A stretch of 55,529 nucleotides of DNA from Flavobacterium sp. UBA6135 (GTDB taxonomy: Bacteria > Bacteroidota > Bacteroidia > Flavobacteriales > Flavobacteriaceae): positions 1-55,529 of the forward strand of contig NZ_DIVJ01000004.1 of the NCBI RefSeq assembly GCF_002428305.1, read 5' to 3'. Positions 24,884 through 33,861 of this stretch are shown one piece after another; within the stretch, counting starts at the first letter, position 1, and the number at the start of each line of letters is the position of its first letter. The notes beneath the pieces were generated by a model. It searched no databases. It was not told the DNA's origin and saw only the letters and a program-made list of their open reading frames with translations. The translations under genes and the position numbers were made by a program.

Positions 24884-27373
24884 TTAGATTCCTAAATCAA
24901 GTGAAAATGTGATTTTTAATGCGATGTTATCTTCAAATCTACTCAATTGATTTGGGCCATATCGATAAAATCCGGCTAAACCAAGACCTTTGTAAATTTG
25001 GTTTAATTCAATACCCGACTCAAAAAAACCATCGTTCAAGGTTTTGTAGTTCAAACCAATATGTTGCTCGGGTTTTTCCATTTCGCCCCAAGCCATTCGG
25101 GTAACCATAACCAAAGCAGGTTTTACTTTCTTAAAAAGTTCAATTCGTTTAAAACCATGTTTAAAATGCAACATTACATAACGATTCGAAAAAAATTCAT
25201 TGAAATACATGGTTTCAAAACTGTTTTTACCGGCAACAGTTACACGTTGTAACAATCGGTCTCTGTCAAGATTGTTGGGTTGATTGTTGTATAAATGCGT
25301 TAGTGGGACATCGCCATAAGCATAACCCGCTTGTGCTAAAAGTGACGTTTTTTGACCGTTCAGATATTTTTTTTCATAATCAGCCCTAATGTCAATTTTA
25401 CCAAATGAAAAATCATTTTCAAATACATCAGGCATCGATTGTGTCCATTGAAAAGTGAACTTAGGGAATCGTTTTTCAACTTCAAAATTACCTTTTGGCG
25501 TATGCATAAAATCACTAAACGGATTCCATTGCATGGATACCGAAGCAGTGGTCATGGTGTAATTGGTATAAAGATTTCCATTCAAATTGAAAACATAATC
25601 AAACAAAGGTGTCACATGACTTCTGTTCAATTGCCAAATGCTTTCGGTTTTAGGTAAAATTTTAGTTTCTACAAAACCTTTCCAAGTTTGATGGTTGTAA
25701 AAAGTACTAACGTTGATGGGTCTTGGGTCATAAATTTTAAAAACCCGTTTGTCAATATTAAATTTTGTACTACCAATTTCACTCACATCATCAGTATAGG
25801 AAGCACCAATCCATGAGTTGGAATAGTTGCCAATTCGGGTTGCGGCACCAAGTTGGTATTTTATGGTTTCATCTTTCAAACCATAGGCAGTGTAACCCTC
25901 TAATCTGAATTTCTTTGAAAAGCGATCGTTGGTTTTTCCGCCAATTCCAAGTCGGAAACCTTCATAATTGTTATAACTCAAAAGGTATTTTAAATCAAAA
26001 TCTATCGGGCCAACCGGTAAATACCCATTGATGATTTTTCTGCCAAATAGTATTTTTGATTCAATGCCACGTTGCATTGAGATGCTATCGAGCGAGGCAT
26101 AGGTGTTTTTATCTCTAAAACTTAAATTTTCTTTTCTATAATTATCCCAAAAGGATTCGTCTTTTTTAATGGCTGATTCTAAAACTTCTATCGTAAACGT
26201 TTTGTTGTTTAAAGAAGAAGTGGGTTCAAAGTTTATATCAAAATAGGAAGTTTTTGAATCTAAATAGGTGAAATCGGAAGCATATTTAGGTCGGGTGAGT
26301 TCCGTGTTTTTATATTCACCTTCAAAAATAATTGTTCCGCCAAGCACTTTTATGGGATCGTCATTTTTTCCTTTTACGATTTTAATTTCGGTTGTTGATG
26401 GGAACCATAATTTTTTCACATCATTGAATTCATAATCATGAATGGAAGTTAAATCCAAAATTCCTCGAATTCGAAATATTGCTTTTGAAACAGCATAATT
26501 TTCTTGGTCAATAAATAAAATCCCTTCTAAACCTTTCCGATTTATTTTTTTTTTATTTTTAAAAAACACCACATACGAGGGTCTGTTATTTACAGAAGTT
26601 GAGTCAATAAGTTGGAAAGTATAATCGGATAAACCAATTTTAGAAATGGGACTAACGTATTTTGATTCAAGCAAATCATATTTGTCATCATATAAATTGT
26701 AGGTTTCCAGTTTTAATCCGATAACTTCATAAATAGGTTCTTTGAAACCTGACATTTTTGAACCCACTACCGTTTCTTTAAAAAAATTCTTTTCCCACTG
26801 GAACTGCGAAATTTTTTCAGTTTGAAAGAGATGTTGCTTTTCAATTATTTTTTTGAATTTATAATCGGAAGAATCGATTTTAAATTTGTTTTTTTTGGGA
26901 TTATAAACACTGTCAATTCTTCCAACAATTGAATCCGGATTAGCAGTGATTGTTACTTTATTATAACTTTTAAATTCAAATCTTGAAATGGCTTTTTGAG
27001 GGTTGTTTTTGTTTTTATTTTGAAAAACTTTTGTAATGATTTTTTCTGCATTTTCAATAGAAAATAATTCAGCAGCTTGTCTTTTTTCTTTAGATAAAGG
27101 ATCTAAGTAAATAGTCTTTTCAAATTGTACACTGTGTGTTATTGTTTTCTTGGTATAACCTGAACGAATAAAATGTATGGGTAAATTGTTATCAGAATAC
27201 GAAAAATTAAATTTTCCATTTACGTCAGTAAACAATTGTTCTCCTGAAGAAAATGCAATAGTTACATAAGGAATAGGTTTGTTAGAATCAACATCCTTAA
27301 CAATTCCATTCAAAGTGTTTTGAGCGGAAATTGAAATTGTAAAAAATAAAAACAAAAAGAGTAGTTGTTTCAT
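24884..27373 (-). CDS. DUF5686 outer-membrane protein with carboxypeptidase-like N-terminal domain
   Basis: An 829-residue exported protein. It starts MKQLLFLFLFFTISISAQ, a signal peptide. Next is a CarboxypepD_reg-like beta sandwich (LNGIVKDVDSNKPIPYVTIAF...) as found in front of many TonB-linked receptors, then the long DUF5686 region whose C-terminal third reads as an outer-membrane barrel ending in ITFSLDLGI. A longer frame opens at GTG 27391, but this touches the -7 box at 27391-27398. The role is unknown. Confidence 0.85.
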   Translation of the reverse strand: MKQLLFLFLFFTISISAQNTLNGIVKDVDSNKPIPYVTIAFSSGEQLFTDVNGKFNFSYSDNNLPIHFIRSGYTKKTITHSVQFEKTIYLDPLSKEKRQAAELFSIENAEKIITKVFQNKNKNNPQKAISRFEFKSYNKVTITANPDSIVGRIDSVYNPKKNKFKIDSSDYKFKKIIEKQHLFQTEKISQFQWEKNFFKETVVGSKMSGFKEPIYEVIGLKLETYNLYDDKYDLLESKYVSPISKIGLSDYTFQLIDSTSVNNRPSYVVFFKNKKKINRKGLEGILFIDQENYAVSKAIFRIRGILDLTSIHDYEFNDVKKLWFPSTTEIKIVKGKNDDPIKVLGGTIIFEGEYKNTELTRPKYASDFTYLDSKTSYFDINFEPTSSLNNKTFTIEVLESAIKKDESFWDNYRKENLSFRDKNTYASLDSISMQRGIESKILFGRKIINGYLPVGPIDFDLKYLLSYNNYEGFRLGIGGKTNDRFSKKFRLEGYTAYGLKDETIKYQLGAATRIGNYSNSWIGASYTDDVSEIGSTKFNIDKRVFKIYDPRPINVSTFYNHQTWKGFVETKILPKTESIWQLNRSHVTPLFDYVFNLNGNLYTNYTMTTASVSMQWNPFSDFMHTPKGNFEVEKRFPKFTFQWTQSMPDVFENDFSFGKIDIRADYEKKYLNGQKTSLLAQAGYAYGDVPLTHLYNNQPNNLDRDRLLQRVTVAGKNSFETMYFNEFFSNRYVMLHFKHGFKRIELFKKVKPALVMVTRMAWGEMEKPEQHIGLNYKTLNDGFFESGIELNQIYKGLGLAGFYRYGPNQLSRFEDNIALKITFSLDLGI

Positions 27374-27390
27374 GCAGTGTATTCTTATCA

Positions 27391-27398
27391 CAAAAGTA
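27391..27398 (-). promoter_or_regulatory. -7 promoter box of the DUF5686 gene
   Basis: TACTTTTG on the minus strand, 17 bases before the ATG at 27373. It supports that ATG over the GTG at 27391. Confidence 0.55.
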
Positions 27399-27410
27399 AA
27401 TCATAAAATG

Positions 27411-27435
27411 AAAAATCCACTCAAAGGAGTGGATT
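27411..27435 (-). terminator. Intrinsic terminator of pyrH-frr
   Basis: On the minus strand AATCCACTC, loop CTTT, GAGTGGATT then a T run, seven bases after the frr stop. Confidence 0.88.
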
Positions 27436-27441
27436 AGATTA

Positions 27442-28005
27442 TTAAACTTTCATGATTTCTGCTTCTTTGACAGCTAGAATATCATCGATTTTTTTTATAA
27501 AAGCATCCGTTAGTTTTTGAATGCTATCTTCGGCTGTTTTACAAATATCTTCTGAAGTTCCGTTTTTTTCTTCTTTTTTGATGTCGGTATTGGCATCTTT
27601 TCTGGCGTTTCTAATTCCGATTTTGGCATCTTCAGCTTCCGATTTAGCTTGTTTTACCAAATCTCTTCTGCGTTCTTCGGTTAAAGGTGGAACAGAAATG
27701 ATGATGTTGTCACCATTATTCATTGGGTTAAAACCTAAATTGGCAATTTGAATCGCTTTTTCAATTGGATGTAACATGTTTTTTTCCCAAGGCGTAACTG
27801 TGATGGTTCTTGCATCGGGAACATTTACGTTTGCCACTTGCGAAAGCGGTGTTTGCGAGCCATAATAATCTACAAAAACACCACCTAACATTTGAGGTGT
27901 TGCTTTTCCGGCTCTGATGTTTAAAAATTCTTTTTCTAAATGAGCAATCGAACCATTCATGTGTTCTTTTGCCGTATCGATAATAAATTCTATTTCTTCA
28001 GTCAT
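27442..28005 (-). CDS. frr: Ribosome recycling factor
   Basis: A 187-residue protein, the normal RRF length (about 185). Motifs include LNIRAGKATPQML near 29-41, PWEKNMLHPIEKAI near 72-85 and the PPLTEERRRDLVKQAK segment near 106-121. RRF splits post-termination ribosomes together with EF-G. It follows pyrH by 44 bases; pyrH-frr is a widely conserved pair. A terminator follows. Confidence 0.98.
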   Translation of the reverse strand: MTEEIEFIIDTAKEHMNGSIAHLEKEFLNIRAGKATPQMLGGVFVDYYGSQTPLSQVANVNVPDARTITVTPWEKNMLHPIEKAIQIANLGFNPMNNGDNIIISVPPLTEERRRDLVKQAKSEAEDAKIGIRNARKDANTDIKKEEKNGTSEDICKTAEDSIQKLTDAFIKKIDDILAVKEAEIMKV

Positions 28006-28049
28006 GACTATATTTTTTAATCGTGATTTTTTTTACAATAATTGAGCCA

Positions 28050-28757
28050 TTATAAGGTAACTGTGGTTCCTATGGTTTCGCCGTTACAAACTTTTAATAA
28101 ATTACCTTCTTTGTTCATGTCAAAAACAATTATTGGCAATTTGTTTTCCTGACTTAATGTGAAAGCAGTAGTGTCCATTACGTTCAATCCTTTGCTTAGT
28201 ACTTCTTCAAATGAAATATAATCAAATTTAACAGCGTCTTTATTTTTTTCAGGATCGGAATTATAAACACCATCAACACGAGTGCCTTTCAAAATAACAT
28301 CTGCACCAATTTCTACACCTCTTAAAACAGCAGCGGTGTCGGTTGTGAAATACGGATTTCCTGTTCCTGCACCAAAAATAACAATTCTTCCTTTTTCTAA
28401 ATGGCGAACGGCTCTTCTTTTGATATAGGGTTCGGCTATTGCTTCAATTTTTAAAGCAGTTTGTAAGCGAGTTAACATTCCGGCTTCTTCCAATGCACCT
28501 TGCAATGCCATCCCGTTAATTACAGTTGCAAGCATTCCCATATAATCACCTTGCACTCTATCCATTCCGTTACTGGCTCCGGCAACACCTCTAAAAATAT
28601 TTCCGCCTCCAATTACAATGGCAATTTCAACCCCTTTTTCATGAATCTGTTTGATTTCTTTTGCATATTCTGCCAGTCTTTTGGGGTCAATACCATAGTT
28701 TCTATCTCCCATTAAGGCTTCTCCACTAAGTTTTAAAAGTATTCTTTTATATTTCAT
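28050..28757 (-). CDS. pyrH: UMP kinase
   Basis: A 235-residue bacterial-type UMP kinase of the amino-acid-kinase fold, converting UMP to UDP. It has the N-terminal KRILLKLSGEALMG phosphate loop, IVIGGGNIFRG near 47-57, FGAGTGNPYFTTDTAA near 133-148, and DGVYNSDPEKNKDA near 164-177. It is unlike the eukaryotic-type CMP/UMP kinase. First gene of the pyrH-frr operon; no other pyrimidine genes are adjacent, though pyrC lies further on in the window. Confidence 0.98.
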   Translation of the reverse strand: MKYKRILLKLSGEALMGDRNYGIDPKRLAEYAKEIKQIHEKGVEIAIVIGGGNIFRGVAGASNGMDRVQGDYMGMLATVINGMALQGALEEAGMLTRLQTALKIEAIAEPYIKRRAVRHLEKGRIVIFGAGTGNPYFTTDTAAVLRGVEIGADVILKGTRVDGVYNSDPEKNKDAVKFDYISFEEVLSKGLNVMDTTAFTLSQENKLPIIVFDMNKEGNLLKVCNGETIGTTVTL

Positions 28758-28775
28758 GAGTCAAGTTTTGTGGTG

Positions 28776-28783
28776 CAAATATA
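28776..28783 (-). promoter_or_regulatory. -7 promoter box of pyrH-frr
   Basis: TATATTTG on the minus strand, 18 bases before the pyrH start. Confidence 0.6.
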
Positions 28784-28835
28784 AAGAATAATTGATTTTA
28801 TTGCAGTAAAAAATAGTGTAGTTTCTATTTAGTTG

Positions 28836-29612
28836 TTAGCTGTTTTTAAAATCTTCATATGATTTTTTTGCCGCCTCATATCCAATGTTATAAATAATTT
28901 CCATTTTAACTTTGCTGGTTTCAAAAGTCCCAAAGGATGATAATTCATCAGGTTCAATTACCCAATCACATAATGTGAATTTCTGCATTACATTATTGGC
29001 GGTGAGTAAATCAAAGGCTCTTGAAGTAATTGCTTTTATAGAATTTAAATTTTTGTTTTCAATTTTTTGAATGGGACTTACATAGATTCCAATTAATAAA
29101 TCACATCTTCCTTGTAAAATATCTGTTGGAAAATGATTCAAAATTCCTCCATCACTATAAAGAATCCCGTCAATTTCATAAGGAGACATTATTCCCGGAA
29201 TAGCACTCGATGCTAAAACAGCATCAACTATTTTTGTTTGCTTGTCAAATATTTTAAGTTTTCCTTTAACCATATCTGTAGCAGTGATATGAATAGGAAT
29301 TTTTAAATCTGATAAAGTAGTCTCTCCAAAAACATCACTGAAATATTTTTTGAAAGATTCACTATCAATCAATCCGGCTTTACTAAAAGTAAAATGACGC
29401 CAATTAAAAAAATATATAGATTGGAAAAAAGCTAAAATTTCTTTTGGTGTTTTCCCAAAACTATAGAGAGCACCAACAATTGAGCCGGCACTGGTTCCTG
29501 CAATTTGATTTGGAATTAAACCATTTTCTTCCAAAAACTGCAAAGCACCAGCCTGAGCAATTCCTTTAGAACCACCACCTGATAAAATAACGCCAATTTT
29601 TTTTGATTGCAT
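28836..29612 (-). CDS. Patatin-like phospholipase
   Basis: A 258-residue alpha/beta hydrolase. It has the oxyanion motif SGGGSKG (11-17), the nucleophile Ser41 in GTSAGS and the catalytic aspartate in DGG near 152, so the Ser-Asp dyad is intact. No signal peptide or outer-membrane barrel is present, unlike the secreted PlpD type, so it is probably cytoplasmic, close to bacterial RssA/YlbK-like lipases. The physiological lipid substrate is unknown. It diverges from the thioredoxin-like gene at 29715. Confidence 0.93.
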   Translation of the reverse strand: MQSKKIGVILSGGGSKGIAQAGALQFLEENGLIPNQIAGTSAGSIVGALYSFGKTPKEILAFFQSIYFFNWRHFTFSKAGLIDSESFKKYFSDVFGETTLSDLKIPIHITATDMVKGKLKIFDKQTKIVDAVLASSAIPGIMSPYEIDGILYSDGGILNHFPTDILQGRCDLLIGIYVSPIQKIENKNLNSIKAITSRAFDLLTANNVMQKFTLCDWVIEPDELSSFGTFETSKVKMEIIYNIGYEAAKKSYEDFKNS

Positions 29613-29687
29613 GTAAAAGAGTTTATATAAAAATACATTTTTCTGATGAATGTAATTAATGTTACATGCGAAAAATAAATTTAATAC

Positions 29688-29695
29688 TACTTTTG
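29688..29695 (+). promoter_or_regulatory. -7 promoter box of the CGDA thioredoxin-like gene
   Basis: TACTTTTG, 19 bases before the ATG at 29715. Confidence 0.55.
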
Positions 29696-29714
29696 CATTG
29701 TCAAATAAAAGGTC

Positions 29715-30329
29715 ATGAAAAATTTACTTAAAAATAGTATTGAAAATAGCTTGTCTTATGCAGATTACCGCAAGCATGTGTCCGAATTGTTGAAAGAGGG
29801 CAAATCAACTGGTAACGAACAATCGGAAGACTTAACAAAATATAGTGAACTAAATGAAGTTCGCATGAATCGTTTAGATAAAACCGTTCAAATTACTGAG
29901 GAGGTTAGGGCAGGTTTAACTAATTTACAATCAAAATATATCTGGCTGGTTCTCTCTGAAGGTTGGTGTGGTGATGCGGCTCAATTGTTGCCAATCATTA
30001 ATAAAATGACTGAACTATCTGAAAATATCGATTTGCGAATTGTGCTTCGTGACGAGAATGAAGAATTGATGAATCGGTTTTTGACTAATGGTGGAAAAGC
30101 CATTCCTAAATTATTGATTTTGGATGCGGAAACATTAACTGTTTTAAGCGATTGGGGACCAAGACCGGAAGGTGCAAAAAACCTAATTTTAGACTATAAA
30201 GCTAAACATGGAATTGTGGATGAAACCGCCAAAACTAACTTGCAAAAATGGTATTTGCAGGATAAAGGGGTGAGTACGCAAAATGAAATTATGGCTTTGG
30301 TTGACAAATGTGAAAAGCAACTAGTTTAA
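29715..30329 (+). CDS. Thioredoxin family protein with a single active-site cysteine (WCGDA)
   Basis: A 204-residue protein. The first ~70 residues are helical; a thioredoxin domain follows with WCGDA at 84-88, so only Cys85 of the usual pair is present, and the cis-proline region KAIPKLLIL about 45 residues later. This matches the Thioredoxin_9-type family, in which CGDA is common; such monothiol proteins may act on mixed disulfides, but activity is not established. There is no signal peptide. It meets the YiiX-like gene tail to tail with a nine-base overlap. Confidence 0.88.
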   Translation: MKNLLKNSIENSLSYADYRKHVSELLKEGKSTGNEQSEDLTKYSELNEVRMNRLDKTVQITEEVRAGLTNLQSKYIWLVLSEGWCGDAAQLLPIINKMTELSENIDLRIVLRDENEELMNRFLTNGGKAIPKLLILDAETLTVLSDWGPRPEGAKNLILDYKAKHGIVDETAKTNLQKWYLQDKGVSTQNEIMALVDKCEKQLV

Positions 30330-30938
30330 CTTTCCAACAATTTTAATTTTTTTAGAAGTAGAAATTCCACCGGGATTACAACCAAGTTGGCCTTCCGGAA
30401 TTTCTATTTTTAGGTTTTTATAATAATCGACCCAAGCAGGGAAAAATTCATTTGTATTAGGTTGCTTGAATGTCATCGGTTGTAATTCGAAAAAAGGTTC
30501 GCCGTAAGCATTTAAAAAAGCATCATAAATTAATTCCGAACAATAATACTTTCCGTTATCATATAAATAATCATCGTCATACGGAATTCCGATTTGTAGT
30601 TTGGAAAACGAAATAACTTGCGGAATTAGTTTTTTGTATTTTGATTTTACTCTTCCAATAAACATAATGGTTTGTGTGTTTTCTGAAAATTGTTCCAGCG
30701 TCACTTTTCGAACGGCATTTCCGGCGGCTTCGATGATAAAAACGGAATCCTTTTCAATTAAAACCAATCCTAAATGACTGAAATCATTACCATCAAAACC
30801 TTCGGTTACTGCATGAATGGCTTCGCATAATTCACCACAATTCATTTTCTGAAATAATAAATCGCCGGTTTTAAGATTGCTTTTCTGTGAAAACAGGGCA
30901 AATGGAACTAAAAGTAAAAACCAAATGTATTTATTCAT
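30321..30938 (-). CDS. YiiX/YebB-like NlpC/P60-type cysteine hydrolase, exported
   Basis: A 205-residue protein starting MNKYIWFLLLVPFALFSQ, a signal peptide. The papain-like fold of this family shows a permuted order: a histidine in DFSHLGLV, then the cysteine in YYCSELIYDAF. The mature domain starts LKTGDLLFQ, as in YiiX relatives. A lipid- or peptidoglycan-directed amidase activity is possible. The start at 30938 overlaps the end of truB by eight bases, which implies coupling; a longer open frame inside truB would hide the signal peptide. Confidence 0.85.
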   Translation of the reverse strand: MNKYIWFLLLVPFALFSQKSNLKTGDLLFQKMNCGELCEAIHAVTEGFDGNDFSHLGLVLIEKDSVFIIEAAGNAVRKVTLEQFSENTQTIMFIGRVKSKYKKLIPQVISFSKLQIGIPYDDDYLYDNGKYYCSELIYDAFLNAYGEPFFELQPMTFKQPNTNEFFPAWVDYYKNLKIEIPEGQLGCNPGGISTSKKIKIVGKLN

Positions 30939-31632
30939 AAGAAGAAATTTGTTTTTCAAATTCATCCGGTGAAACAGCATTTTCAACCAAATAATCGCCA
31001 ATTTTTGTGCGTCGTAAAACCGTCAAATGAGCACCGGATTCAAGAGCTTTTCCAAAGTCATGAGCCAACGAACGAATATAGGTTCCTTTGCTGCAAACGA
31101 CTCTAAAATCAATTTCAGGTAAATCTATTCGGGTAATTTCGAATTCGTGAATGGTTGTTTTTCTGCTTTCCATTTCCATTTCTACACCGGCACGAGCGTG
31201 TTCATACATGCGAATTCCGTCTTTTTTGATGGCTGAAAAAACAGGTGGTTTTTGATCGATTTCGCCTAAAAAATGCGGTAAGATTTGATTAATTAATGCT
31301 TCGTTAATATGATTTATTGAAAAATTTTCATCAATTTCAGTTTCCAAATCATACGATGGAGTAGTGGCTCCCAATTTGAAAGTTCCGGTATATTCTTTGG
31401 GTTGACCTTGAATTTCTGTAATTCGTTTGGTGAATTTTCCCGTGCAAATAATCAATAATCCGGTGGCTAAAGGATCTAATGTCCCTGCATGACCAATTTT
31501 AAATTTTTTAGGTAGACTTAATTCGCGTTTCAAAGCGTATTTCAACTTATTAACCGCTTGAAAAGACGACCATTTTAAGGGTTTGTCAATTAATAAAATT
31601 TGACCATCCAGTATCTCTGTTGCTGTTTTCAA
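30931..31632 (-). CDS. truB: tRNA pseudouridine-55 synthase
   Basis: A 233-residue enzyme that makes pseudouridine-55 in the T-loop of tRNAs. The catalytic aspartate is Asp53 in GHAGTLDPLATGLL, and VCSKGTYIRSLAHDFG comes later. I choose the TTG at 31632: it follows the uppP stop by two bases and gives MKTATEILDGQILLIDKPL, the usual family N-terminus. Upstream codons in frame fall inside uppP, with no better start. TTG initiation may lower expression relative to uppP. Confidence 0.95.
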   Translation of the reverse strand: MKTATEILDGQILLIDKPLKWSSFQAVNKLKYALKRELSLPKKFKIGHAGTLDPLATGLLIICTGKFTKRITEIQGQPKEYTGTFKLGATTPSYDLETEIDENFSINHINEALINQILPHFLGEIDQKPPVFSAIKKDGIRMYEHARAGVEMEMESRKTTIHEFEITRIDLPEIDFRVVCSKGTYIRSLAHDFGKALESGAHLTVLRRTKIGDYLVENAVSPDEFEKQISSYE

Positions 31633-31634
31633 GT

Positions 31635-32441
31635 TTAATTTTGTAACGAAAAATAAATCAATAAAATTGTTCCGGCCACAATTCGATAATAACCCCAAGG
31701 TTTGAAACCATATTTTTTGATGACTTCAATAAACAGTTTTATGGCCAAAACAGCTACCACAAAAGCTATCACGTTACCAATCAGGAAATAGTTTATATTG
31801 TTACCTTCCAATAAAAGTTCATATCCTTTTAGTTGTGTAACTTCAAAGGTTTTTAAAAACAAAGAATAAATTGTTACAGCAAGCATAGTTGGTACTGCCA
31901 AGAAGAATGAAAATTCAGCGGCTGTTGCTCGGGTTAATCCTTGTTGCATGCCACCAATGATAGAGGCGGCACTTCTGCTGGTTCCCGGCATCATGGCTAA
32001 ACATTGCCAAAACCCGATGATGACTGCCTTTTTGATGGTAATTTCTTCTTCAGTTACAACGGTTGGATTTTGAAAACGTTTGTCAACAAATAATAAAACA
32101 ACTCCTCCTAAAATCAATACAATTGCAATTGGAATTGGGTTTCCTAAAACAGCATCAATTTTATCATCAAATAATTTCCCTAAAACTAAAGCCGGAACTA
32201 CTGCTGCTGCTAATTTGATATAAAAAGTCAATTTTGAAAAGTCGAAAAATTTTCGCCAGTATAAAAAAACAACAGCCAAAATGGCTCCGAACTGAATAGA
32301 GACCTGAAACAATTTCACAAAATCATCTTCTTGAATTCCAAAAAAAGAACTTGTAAAAATCATGTGGGCTGTTGAAGAAATAGGAAGGTATTCTGTCAGT
32401 CCTTCAACGATAGCAATTAGGATGGCTTGTAATAAATCCAT
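31635..32441 (-). CDS. uppP: Undecaprenyl-diphosphatase
   Basis: A 268-residue polytopic membrane protein of the BacA/UppP family. It has the active-site motif EGLTEYLPISSTAH at residues 13-26 and PGTSRSAASIIGG near 153-165. It recycles undecaprenyl pyrophosphate to the carrier lipid for peptidoglycan and surface polysaccharides, and in other bacteria excess gives bacitracin resistance. It lies between DUF3098 and truB in a minus-strand cluster with ftsX. Confidence 0.97.
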   Translation of the reverse strand: MDLLQAILIAIVEGLTEYLPISSTAHMIFTSSFFGIQEDDFVKLFQVSIQFGAILAVVFLYWRKFFDFSKLTFYIKLAAAVVPALVLGKLFDDKIDAVLGNPIPIAIVLILGGVVLLFVDKRFQNPTVVTEEEITIKKAVIIGFWQCLAMMPGTSRSAASIIGGMQQGLTRATAAEFSFFLAVPTMLAVTIYSLFLKTFEVTQLKGYELLLEGNNINYFLIGNVIAFVVAVLAIKLFIEVIKKYGFKPWGYYRIVAGTILLIYFSLQN

Positions 32442-32465
32442 TGATTTTTTATTGTTTGATTTATA

Positions 32466-32548
32466 GATTATTGGATTATTAGATTGTTGGATTTTTAGAA
32501 GTAAAGATTTAAACTAATACCGTCTAATAATCTGAAAATCCAATAATC
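32466..32548. repeat. Nested imperfect inverted repeat between DUF3098 and uppP
   Basis: GATTATTGGATT (32466-32477) is complementary to 32537-32548, and GATTATTAGA (32474-32483) to 32523-32532. The spacer is made of variants of the word GGATTATTAGATT. The structure lies within the ftsX-DUF3098-uppP-truB cluster, so it is more likely a repeat than a full terminator. Confidence 0.65.
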
Positions 32549-32559
32549 ATAAATCCCAT

Positions 32560-32805
32560 TTATCCCTTTTTAGGGTTTTTAAAAATAGAATAAATTACAA
32601 CACCAAATCCAGCTAATACTACTGTTGGTGCTAAACGTATTCTTCTGAAATTAAAAATATCTTCACTAAAAACGTTTGGATCATCGCTACCACCTCCACT
32701 CATTAAAATAAATCCAAGAGCAATAACACCAATGCCTATTAATAGTATTTTGTAATTTATTTTTTCAAAAAGAAATTCTTGTTTTTGTTCGTTTTTAGTG
32801 CTCAT
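32560..32805 (-). CDS. DUF3098 membrane protein
   Basis: An 81-residue protein with two transmembrane segments near 18-38 and 55-72, separated by a Gly-rich turn (MSGGGSDDPNVF). It matches DUF3098, a small family that in Bacteroidota sits between ftsX and uppP. The 23-base gap to ftsX implies co-transcription. The function is unknown; a cell-division or envelope role is inferred from position. Confidence 0.85.
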   Translation of the reverse strand: MSTKNEQKQEFLFEKINYKILLIGIGVIALGFILMSGGGSDDPNVFSEDIFNFRRIRLAPTVVLAGFGVVIYSIFKNPKKG

Positions 32806-32828
32806 AAATACAGTATATTTTTATGTTT

Positions 32829-33704
32829 TTAGTATAAATCATCAGTTCTTAAGTTCAGGAAACGCTGTGTGGCGAAAAATGTACTGAACCAAGAGATTAA
32901 AATTCCAAGCAGTAATACGCTTGCTAATACAGCTCCAATCATTAATTTATCTTCCAAAATGCCCAAATTCGGGAAATTTGTATCAATGTAAATCAAAACG
33001 CCAATAATAGCAATAATGGCTAAAATGGCTCCAATAATTCCCAGTTTGATACTTCTCCAAATGAATGGTTTTCTGATAAATGATTTTGTGGCTCCAACCA
33101 TTTGCATGGTTTTAATGATAAATCGGTTGGAATAAATAGACAATCGCATCGAACTGTTAATCAACAAAACAGCAATTAATGCTAAAAATCCCGTTATCAC
33201 CAAAATCCAAAACGTAATTTTTTTGATGTTGTCATTCACTAAATCCACCAAATGTTTATCATAAACAATATCAGAAATCATTTTATTTTGTTTGAATTCC
33301 TGCTCAATTTTTTTGATACTGTCAACCACAACATAATCGGCTTTCAAATGAATGTCATAGGAATTTTGCAAGGGATTAAATCCTAAAAATTGCATAAAAT
33401 CTTCGCCAATAATGTCTTTGTGTTTTGAAGCGGCGGTTTCTTTGGATACAAAAGTGTCCGTTTTTACAAAAGTGGATTCTTTTAATTTTTTGCCAAAGTT
33501 TTTTAGTACACTATCGTTAGCCGCATCTTTAAAATAGACTGACATTGGGATTTGTTCTTTGAAGTCGTCTGATAGTTTTTTAGAATTAATAACAAACAAT
33601 CCTAAAATTCCCAACAAAAAAAGAACTAAAAACACACTTAATACAACAGAAAAATAAGAAGATATGAGTCGTCTTTTTTGGTATTTTTCAAATGATGATG
33701 CCAT
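32829..33704 (-). CDS. ftsX: Cell division protein FtsX (permease of the FtsEX complex)
   Basis: A 291-residue protein from ATG 33704 (MASSFEKYQKRRLISSYFSV, the usual start in relatives); the frame stays open a further 21 codons without a typical N-terminus. It has a cytoplasmic tail, TM1 near 22-44, a periplasmic domain to about 170, then three helices near 175-195, 225-250 and 260-285, the FtsX arrangement. FtsX relays ATP hydrolysis by FtsE to cell-wall hydrolases at the septum. ftsE is not adjacent, which is common in Bacteroidota. Confidence 0.93.
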   Translation of the reverse strand: MASSFEKYQKRRLISSYFSVVLSVFLVLFLLGILGLFVINSKKLSDDFKEQIPMSVYFKDAANDSVLKNFGKKLKESTFVKTDTFVSKETAASKHKDIIGEDFMQFLGFNPLQNSYDIHLKADYVVVDSIKKIEQEFKQNKMISDIVYDKHLVDLVNDNIKKITFWILVITGFLALIAVLLINSSMRLSIYSNRFIIKTMQMVGATKSFIRKPFIWRSIKLGIIGAILAIIAIIGVLIYIDTNFPNLGILEDKLMIGAVLASVLLLGILISWFSTFFATQRFLNLRTDDLY

Positions 33705-33771
33705 AGTATTGTATTTAAGGCGTAAAAATAAAAAAGAAATTCGGTAAACAGAGATTATAACGCTCAAAGTT

Positions 33772-33800
33772 TTGAGTTTAGTACAATAAACGTAAATTTG
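33772..33800 (+). promoter_or_regulatory. Promoter of leuS
   Basis: TTG (33772-33774), an 18-base spacer and TAAATTTG (33793-33800). The leader of about 55 bases contains a repeated CTCAG/TTCAG word (33814-33858). Confidence 0.7.
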
Positions 33801-33813
33801 CCCTTTAAAAAGA

Positions 33814-33858
33814 AAAAAAACCTAGTAACTCAGAAATTCAGTTTCTCAGCATCTCAAT
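33814..33858 (+). repeat. Short low-complexity repeat word in the leuS leader
   Basis: AACTCAG, AATTCAG, TTCTCAG and ATCTCAA follow each other at seven-to-eight-base spacing just before the leuS start. It has the same tandem-word texture as other spacers in this window. No function is evident. Confidence 0.45.
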
Positions 33859-33861
33859 AAA

